The notes beneath the pieces are model-generated. The model did no database searches. It worked only from the letters and a program-made list of their open reading frames with translations, and was not told the DNA's origin. From an uncultured Eubacteriales bacterium (lineage in GTDB: Bacteria; Bacillota; Clostridia; Peptostreptococcales; Anaerovoracaceae), in contig UQMQ01000027.1 of assembly GCA_900542245.1 (NCBI GenBank), positions 1-20,230 of the forward strand: 20,230 nt of DNA, given 5' to 3'. A program made the translations under genes and the position numbers. This document shows positions 16,701 through 20,230 of this stretch, in pieces (positions within the stretch are counted from its first letter, which is position 1; each line of letters opens with the position of its first letter).

Positions 16701-18595
16701 AGCGCGGTCTCCGGATCGAAGCCCAGGCAGGCTTTGATATCGCGATCGTAGGCTGCGCCGAAGCGTGCGCCGAGATAATGGTGCTTCATATCGATGGCGG
16801 CAGCCTTGAGGCCCAGATCATCACCGGTGATCATACGGTCGGCAAACGCGCGCAGATGCGCGATCTGCTCCGGCGTGAAAAAGTGCGGCTCGAGCATGAC
16901 CGCTGTCTGCAGCAGGGATTCCTTATTGCGATAGGTGAGACTATCGCTGCGGTACCAGTCCAGCAGCTGATCGGCGTATGCGGTGCGTCTATCCGGGGAA
17001 ACAGAAGAAAGCAAAGCATAGGCGATGCTCTTGAGGCTGTTTTCCAGCCATTTTTTGTGCTGGTCGGTCAGCTTGTGATCCGGAATCAGAATCGCGCGCA
17101 GGGTATCCGCCCACAGGGAAAGGTTGGTGATATCTTTGTGCGGCGGCGCGACACCGGCCGGCAGCTCTTTTTTGTATTCCTCGTTGAACTGCGCGATGAT
17201 CTGTCCGATGACCTCTGCTGCCTGGTTGCGGATATCGCTTTCTTTGTGTACGAGCAGCTCTAACAAGAAGCGATGCGTCATCAGCTTTTGCTTTTCGGTC
17301 ATATAGGTGGAGTATTCGCCCAGAATCGAAATATAGGTCCGCAGGTTCTTCCAATTCTTTTCGCTGCGTGCCGTTTCAATCAGGTTTGCGAAATCCTCTT
17401 GATTGTAGAATTTGTTCATCAGCCGGATATTATGCGCGATCGAGAGGTTCTTAAATTCCTTGACGACGGCATCGCCGCTGAGCAGCGCATAATCCTTGGC
17501 GGGCATCGTGAGCGGCTTCGGCGGCAGTTTGCGCGGCAGCTGCGGCAGGTCGGTCAGAACGCCGAGCGACTGCATGTAGCTTTCAAAATCCCGCAGCTTG
17601 TTGTAGACCTTATGATAACGATGCTCCTTGGCAGCATCGACATTGTCGAGTTTGTTCAGGATGACATCAAAGGACTCCGCGAGGCTGTAAAAATGAACGA
17701 CCTCCTGCCCTGCAGCGTCGCGGCTGCTCTTGACCCTGAAATCCGCGTAGATCAAAAGCAGGGATTCCGCGGACAGATTGTCCAGCTCCAGATCCCAGGT
17801 CGAGTGATTCGCGGCAATGTGCCCGATCATCGGCATGTCGAAGCGATTGAAACAAAGGTCGGTATAGTAGTAATGCAGATACGGGATGCGTTTCTCTTCA
17901 CTCTTCTTGCAGCCATATTTGCCGATGTCGTGTCCGGCTGCCGCGCCGGATACCAGTCCTAAATCCAGCGGAACGTGCAGAGCGGCAAGCTGCCGGGCGG
18001 CATGCATGGCGACGTAATGAACGCCTGCGATGTGTCCCAGCGTATTGAATGGGGTCAGTTCGATGCCCAGACGCATGAACTCATAGACAAAGTGCTTGTC
18101 TGCCATGTGCAGCAGCATCGAATATTCACCGCTGCCGGTGTATATCCTGCGTTCCTCCTGTGTCAGTACCGCAAAGTCCAGCGTCGGGTCGAACGGAAGC
18201 GTCTCGCGCTCGAAACGATACAGACCTTTGAGGAATTGCAGCAGAAACAGACGGGCTGCCGCCTGCTCCGGCGTTTCCGGGATACCGGAGGCCTTCTCCG
18301 GGAAAAGTCTGCCGAGCACATGGTTATAGGCGTGCTGGAGCCAGCCCTCTGCGGGCGGCTCGCAAAACCGGTCCAGCTGCGGCTGCAGCAGCGCGAGCAC
18401 TTTTTTGGCAGAGAATCTACCGCGCTCGTCGGTGCCTGCGAGCAGAGCCTCTGCCAGACGGTTCGTGTCCGCTGTCTGCAGCAGGGCGGCCATGTCCGGC
18501 GCAGTCAGCTTGATGCGGCGCAGGAAGTCTTTTTCGGTCATACAGGCGGCTAGCGTGTGATAAAGGTGTGTATATCCATCGGTTTGGTGATTCAT
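13778..18595 (-). CDS. giant multidomain protein: HD hydrolase, helical repeats, NadD-like nucleotidyltransferase, GNAT-like and PRTase-like regions
   Basis: A 1605-residue soluble protein with no signal peptide. Residues about 155-330 form an HD domain, with H188, GHDIGK (H222-D223) and a later SFDVILNKLD. About 385-890 is all-helical and HEAT-like. About 900-1095 is a NadD-type nucleotidyltransferase: PGTFDPFSLSH (906-916) is the nucleotide-binding signature and ISSTRIR (1059-1065) the family's C-terminal motif. About 1100-1280 resembles a GNAT acetyltransferase fold. About 1335-1525 resembles a phosphoribosyltransferase, with PVILVDDLLHKGYR (1413-1426), although the threonines of the usual VDDVxTTGxT loop are missing. 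I choose the ATG at 18595, because the GTG at 18610 overlaps the GAGGG that lies 8 nt before this ATG. Nucleotide or NAD metabolism is inferred, not shown. Confidence 0.85.
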   Translation of the reverse strand: MNHQTDGYTHLYHTLAACMTEKDFLRRIKLTAPDMAALLQTADTNRLAEALLAGTDERGRFSAKKVLALLQPQLDRFCEPPAEGWLQHAYNHVLGRLFPEKASGIPETPEQAAARLFLLQFLKGLYRFERETLPFDPTLDFAVLTQEERRIYTGSGEYSMLLHMADKHFVYEFMRLGIELTPFNTLGHIAGVHYVAMHAARQLAALHVPLDLGLVSGAAAGHDIGKYGCKKSEEKRIPYLHYYYTDLCFNRFDMPMIGHIAANHSTWDLELDNLSAESLLLIYADFRVKSSRDAAGQEVVHFYSLAESFDVILNKLDNVDAAKEHRYHKVYNKLRDFESYMQSLGVLTDLPQLPRKLPPKPLTMPAKDYALLSGDAVVKEFKNLSIAHNIRLMNKFYNQEDFANLIETARSEKNWKNLRTYISILGEYSTYMTEKQKLMTHRFLLELLVHKESDIRNQAAEVIGQIIAQFNEEYKKELPAGVAPPHKDITNLSLWADTLRAILIPDHKLTDQHKKWLENSLKSIAYALLSSVSPDRRTAYADQLLDWYRSDSLTYRNKESLLQTAVMLEPHFFTPEQIAHLRAFADRMITGDDLGLKAAAIDMKHHYLGARFGAAYDRDIKACLGFDPETALTREDLSEMYLDNLKASTPWPVKIANIQLMLRALAHSGGDGQALHVATHLGNLVKVSETVVVRKSAGRALVSMIDRLPLEQRNEIAVELSKGLEIGDYQFSKYIPDYLGVLMLHLPPRELDELLLDLAKFFSSTNSQVVGAVLHTLGVVLEHYDRYQSLFGTQESAAARDRRKYKILSLIVRGFANYDDAISQEALWSIGMNLFGSAKLSLAEKYDLFCHCGKRILTLYESQRENELNFFHNAAVLKHLYRFICDYELEIGAFAIQDAEKVAFFPGTFDPFSLSHKAIAREIRDMGCEVYLALDEFSWSKKTQPRLQRRRIMSMSVSDEESIYIFPDDFPVNIANPADLTKLKKLFAGKELYFVAGSDVIENASCYRMEPQQNSIHTMNHIIFKRSSDERRDASAEQTHYPISGKIINLHLEEYFEDISSTRIRENIDSGRDISNLIDPVAQNYIFENSLYMREPAYKHVLQARDMQLEPFTQADPAVLEGLQADLTAQGYDPATVRAYLAEPNVSMLCMHETAGQKRITAIAAVKRVDSIDLLTTFGDQDIAAYIRSMAAGSIAVIGGLFFAAHSTITNREQIILVEMLSELLARDYTYVVYHPCHEAGLDEVLLRTVTKQGFRKISPGSGRPIYAVDMRSPVIIFKNTDTLIKHPLNKRPAVLAALEQAHDRLLRILTEIYPSELVLSYSSEIMYHKMIHLIARLNHVAPAPYAVKSYGKYMAVPFGKVLEGTAVPNTVTKALHTEKYFYEDISGFTIEERSYYSTLENQIRTIRSFNRPVILVDDLLHKGYRMKEIDPILKANGVVVADTVVGVQTGRGRDLMTLKERSVDSAYFLPNLKCWIDESALYPYIGGDSMKAKGMPVAVCDLIPSLNLVLPFAIPSFLGNISNAHYYDFSMTALTNARDILKTLEEEYQKTFEQKLTLKRLGEVITSPKNPDLLRHTSMDENMAASDFVTMDIEKLIRMKKLFK

Positions 18596-18637
18596 CGTGT
18601 GGTCCCTCACAAGTTTCTCGGTTATTCTTCGCGCGTG

Positions 18638-18750
18638 CTACTTTCAGCAGCGGCTTTCGATATAGCACAGCAAGCCCGTACTATTTTTCGTAGTTTTTGG
18701 CATAGCACAGCGAGCAAGTACTACTTTTTGTAGTTTCAGTATAGCACAGC
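18638..18750 (-). repeat. three imperfect 40-bp tandem repeats forming the leader of the giant gene
   Basis: ATAGCACAGC occurs at 18662-18671, 18702-18711 and 18741-18750, with spacings of 40 and 39 bp. Two units contain a short palindrome: ACTAC-TTTTT-GTAGT at 18720-18734, and ACTA-TTTTTCG-TAGT at 18680-18694. The unit at 18638-18671 is degenerate. Read on the minus strand, each copy includes a TGCTAT element, that is, an extended -10 box. Only the copy nearest the start of transcription has a full TATACT and a -35. Confidence 0.75.
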
Positions 18751-18766
18751 AGACGGGCGCCTGCAA
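18738..18766 (-). promoter_or_regulatory. promoter of the leftward three-gene block
   Basis: On the minus strand, TTGCAG (18766-18761), a 17-bp spacer and TATACT (18743-18738), with an extended -10 TGC immediately upstream. Transcription should start near 18731 and pass through the repeat leader (about 136 nt) before the ATG at 18595. Confidence 0.75.
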
Positions 18767-18782
18767 TGCGGTTTCGTGTGTA

Positions 18783-18989
18783 TCTCTGGTTGCAGAACGG
18801 GCTGGTATCAGCAGAGCGTCCCTTTGGAAGGTAGAAAACGGAAATCCGTCTGTCGCCATGGGCATCTACGCAGCGGTTCTACATGCCTTGAACAATATGG
18901 ATCGAGACCTGCTGCTGGTAGCGAAGGACGATGTGCTCGGCAGACAGCTGCAGGACTTAAAACTAGTCACAAAGAAGCACGCAAAGTGA
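18783..18989 (+). pseudogene. 5'-truncated HipB-like HTH (XRE family) antitoxin gene
   Basis: The frame ending in TGA at 18987-18989 encodes SLVAERAGISRASLWKVENG, then NPSVAMGIYAAVLHAL and DDVLGRQLQDLKL. This is the second half of an XRE helix-turn-helix plus the C-terminal tail typical of HipB-like partners of HipA toxins. The first HTH helices and a start codon are missing. The frame stays open back to 18666, but it runs into the 40-bp repeats and has no ATG before 18858. A DNA-binding antitoxin cannot be made from this. The leftward promoter of the giant gene lies just left of the broken end. The hipA remnant follows after 11 nt, which is the normal gene order for such pairs. Confidence 0.7.
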
Positions 18990-19000
18990 GGAGGCAATGC

Positions 19001-19450
19001 ATGAATCACAGCAAAACCATTTATGTTTTTGATCACTTCTCGGAGGAAGAAGCAAACGGAAGCTGTCCGAAGGAGGATCTGCTTGAATTGTGGAAGCGGA
19101 TTGTTTTTAGCATGGCGATTTCCAATACAGATGACCATCTGCGAAACCACGCTTTTTTGCTCGAAAACAACGGCTGGAGACTTTCACCGCTGTACGATGT
19201 GAATCCTGTGCCTTATGGCGATGAATTGTCTTTGCATGTTAGCGAAGCGGATAATAGGATCTCGTTTGCCTTGGCGCTGGAAACAGCCTGCCGATTTGGT
19301 ATCGGACAGCAGGAGGCTGTGCAGACGGTGGACATGATACGCAGTACAGTGAAAAATAATTGGGAACGCTTTGCGAAACGATATGGGATCGGTAAGGCAA
19401 GGATAGAAGATATGCGTCCTGCGTTTTCCGCATGTGAACTGCCTGTGTGA
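19001..19450 (+). pseudogene. internally deleted HipA-like toxin kinase gene
   Basis: The 149-residue product starts like some HipA proteins (KTIYVFDHF, 5-13). By residue 25 it jumps to the C-terminal HipA domain: DLLELWKRIVFSMAISNTDD (26-45) continuing HLRNHAFLL, then LSPLYDVNP (61-69), then the helical tail. The catalytic Asp of the NTDxHxxN loop and the Asp of LYDV are kept. The N-terminal subdomain and the ATP-binding part of the kinase, perhaps 250 residues, are absent. The reading frame is intact across the deletion, and GAGGAGG (18988-18994) stands 6 nt before the ATG, so a short protein may still be made. A longer reading frame from 18776 is in the wrong frame for the HTH partner and is not used. 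Most likely this is a dead toxin gene. Confidence 0.72.
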
Positions 19451-19494
19451 TGTAACGCCGCATATTGCCGAAATCGATTTTACAAAAATTCTGC

Positions 19495-19523
19495 TTGCTT
19501 TCGTCGCGGGCTTGTGGTATAGT
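19495..19523 (+). promoter_or_regulatory. promoter of rpmE
   Basis: TTGCTT (19495-19500), a 17-bp spacer and TATAGT (19518-19523) with extended -10 TGG (19515-19517). This is nearly the same architecture as the opp promoter. The start of transcription should lie near 19530. Confidence 0.82.
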
Positions 19524-19563
19524 ATAGGGGCTGTAAAAGTTTTTGCGGCGAAATACGAAAATA

Positions 19564-19587
19564 TGTCGGCAGGTTGTAAGCCCGACA
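19564..19587 (+). promoter_or_regulatory. hairpin in the rpmE leader
   Basis: TGTCGG (19564-19569) pairs with CCGACA (19582-19587), extendable by one pair past a bulged C. It ends where the ribosome binding site AGGAAAGG (19587-19594) begins, a placement that would suit control of L31 synthesis. Control by L31 itself is only a guess. Confidence 0.4.
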
Positions 19588-19605
19588 GGAAAGGCAGAGA
19601 CGAAC

Positions 19606-19806
19606 ATGAAGGAAGGAATCCATCCTGATTACAAGGAATGTAAAGTAACTTGCGCATGTGGTAACACTTTCGTTACAAAGTCAACCAAGGAAGAACTGAG
19701 ACTCGACGTATGCTCAGCATGCCATCCGTTCTTCACCGGCGCAGCGAAGATGATCAACCGCGGCGGTCGTGTTGAAAAGTTCAAGAACAAATACAACCTC
19801 GACTAA
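19606..19806 (+). CDS. rpmE: 50S ribosomal protein L31, zinc-binding form
   Basis: Small protein of the large ribosomal subunit, also part of the bridge to the small subunit. The 66 residues start MKEGIHPDYKECKV, the normal L31 start, so the longer reading frame from 19543 is rejected. C16, C18, C36 and C39 (CAC and CSAC) supply the four zinc ligands of the C+ form, in contrast to the zinc-free paralogue made under zinc starvation. HPFFTG (40-45) is the conserved core motif. AGGAAAGG lies 11 nt upstream. The gene has its own promoter and terminator. In many Clostridia and Bacilli it directly follows rho; here it lies about 10 kb downstream of the end of rho. Confidence 0.97.
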   Translation: MKEGIHPDYKECKVTCACGNTFVTKSTKEELRLDVCSACHPFFTGAAKMINRGGRVEKFKNKYNLD

Positions 19807-19819
19807 TCACAGGAAACAG

Positions 19820-19846
19820 ACCCGGAGCTTCGGTCCCGGGTTTTTT
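19820..19846 (+). terminator. intrinsic terminator of rpmE
   Basis: CCCGG and CCGGG form the stem base (19821-19825 with 19836-19840). An inner GC pair closes a TTCG tetraloop (c-UUCG-g, 19828-19833). Six T residues follow directly (19841-19846). Confidence 0.92.
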
Positions 19847-20182
19847 GTTGTATAGAACTATCGCTATGTGATAGTGCTTGCGTCACGATAGGCATATCCT
19901 GCGGACGCAGACCGGACTAGGGAAGCGCCAAAAGAGCATTTACAATTCAAGTTCAAAATCTTACAATTAAATATCAAAATACAGCATATTTGGAAAAATT
20001 AGTTGATTTTATATTGCTTTTCTGTTACATTGAAACCACCTCACAAGCAGGTACTTCGCCGTGAATCCACCCACACAAGCTTATAAGAGACATGAACCAC
20101 AAATACGCGAACACGCGCGTGGCAAAGGAAAACCTAAAGAAGCCATGCCCCCTGCGTATCAAGAGAAGGAGCCGGAAACACA
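19847..20182. other. intergenic region: structured half, then AT-rich half
   Basis: No coding gene is supported here. In 19857-19909 several short stems compete: CTATCG (19858-19863) can pair with CGATAG (19886-19891), or ACTATC (19857-19862) with GATAGT (19870-19875), and TGCGTC (19879-19884) can pair with GACGCA (19904-19909). From about 19935 to 20035 the sequence is markedly AT-rich. A weak promoter candidate, TTGATT-17-TACATT (20003-20031), would serve the gene at the right edge. Confidence 0.4.
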
Positions 20183-20230
20183 ATGAAAAAATCAGAAACA
20201 GCAGAATTAAACTTTCAACAGCAAGGAAGA
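20183..20230 (+). CDS. start of an unidentified gene, cut by the window edge
   Basis: The ATG at 20183 opens 16 codons (MKKSETAELNFQQQGR) to the window end. GAAGGAG at 20165-20171 is a good ribosome binding site, although 11 nt is a slightly long spacing. The peptide is too short to recognise. Confidence 0.5.
   Translation, partial: MKKSETAELNFQQQGR

Noticed and set aside
18638..18750. CRISPR array
   Set aside because: The three copies are contiguous imperfect tandem repeats without unique spacers, and no cas genes are present.
18776..19000. N-terminal extension of the hipA remnant from an ATG at 18776
   Set aside because: Its residues come from the wrong frame across the hipB remnant. The ATG at 19001 has a perfect ribosome binding site and gives the HipA-like N-terminus.
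20092..20230. open frame from an ATG at 20092 to the window end
   Set aside because: It has a very basic, low-information product, no ribosome binding site, and overlaps the better supported start at 20183 in another frame.

Overview
The window looks like chromosomal DNA from an anaerobic member of the Bacillota, most likely the Clostridia. Supporting signs are strong AAGGAGG-type ribosome binding sites, sigma-A promoters of the TTGCTT-17-TATACT type, a clostridial lipoprotein signal peptide, a Rho without the usual N-terminal helical domain, and a YqhQ/DUF1385 protein between rho and prmC. No rRNA, tRNA, CRISPR array or intact mobile element was seen. Genus and species cannot be told from the window.

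Region by region: (1) 1-1680 holds a promoter, an M18 zinc aminopeptidase gene and its terminator. (2) 1777-7870 is an oligopeptide uptake operon in the order oppB-oppC-oppD-oppF-oppA, with its own promoter and terminator. Its binding protein is the most striking item in the window. The segment that normally forms the C-terminus of OppA sits directly behind the signal peptide, and the protein stops where that segment would normally begin, so it reads as a natural circular permutation. The aminopeptidase and transporter together suggest a peptide-using lifestyle. (3) 7860-11440 is rho - DUF1385 - prmC, a translation and termination housekeeping cluster. In related Firmicutes it usually also carries rpmE and prfA; here rpmE lies about 10 kb away and prfA is not in the window. 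(4) 11507-18766 is a leftward block of three genes: a 1605-residue multidomain protein (HD hydrolase, helical repeats, NadD-like nucleotidyltransferase, GNAT-like and phosphoribosyltransferase-like parts), a lactate/malate-dehydrogenase-like Rossmann protein and a double-flavodoxin-like protein with a cysteine cluster. They are probably expressed from one promoter at 18738-18766, through a leader built of imperfect 40-bp repeats. The domain content points to nucleotide or NAD-linked redox chemistry, but this block has no function that I recognise. (5) 18783-19450 holds the wreck of a HipBA-type toxin-antitoxin pair: a 5'-truncated HTH gene and a hipA with its middle missing. (6) 19495-19846 is rpmE with a clear promoter, leader hairpin and UUCG terminator. 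(7) 19847-20182 is non-coding, partly structured and then AT-rich, leading to the first 16 codons of a gene that runs off the window.

The best candidates for something undescribed are the circularly permuted peptide-binding protein and the leftward three-gene block led by the giant protein.
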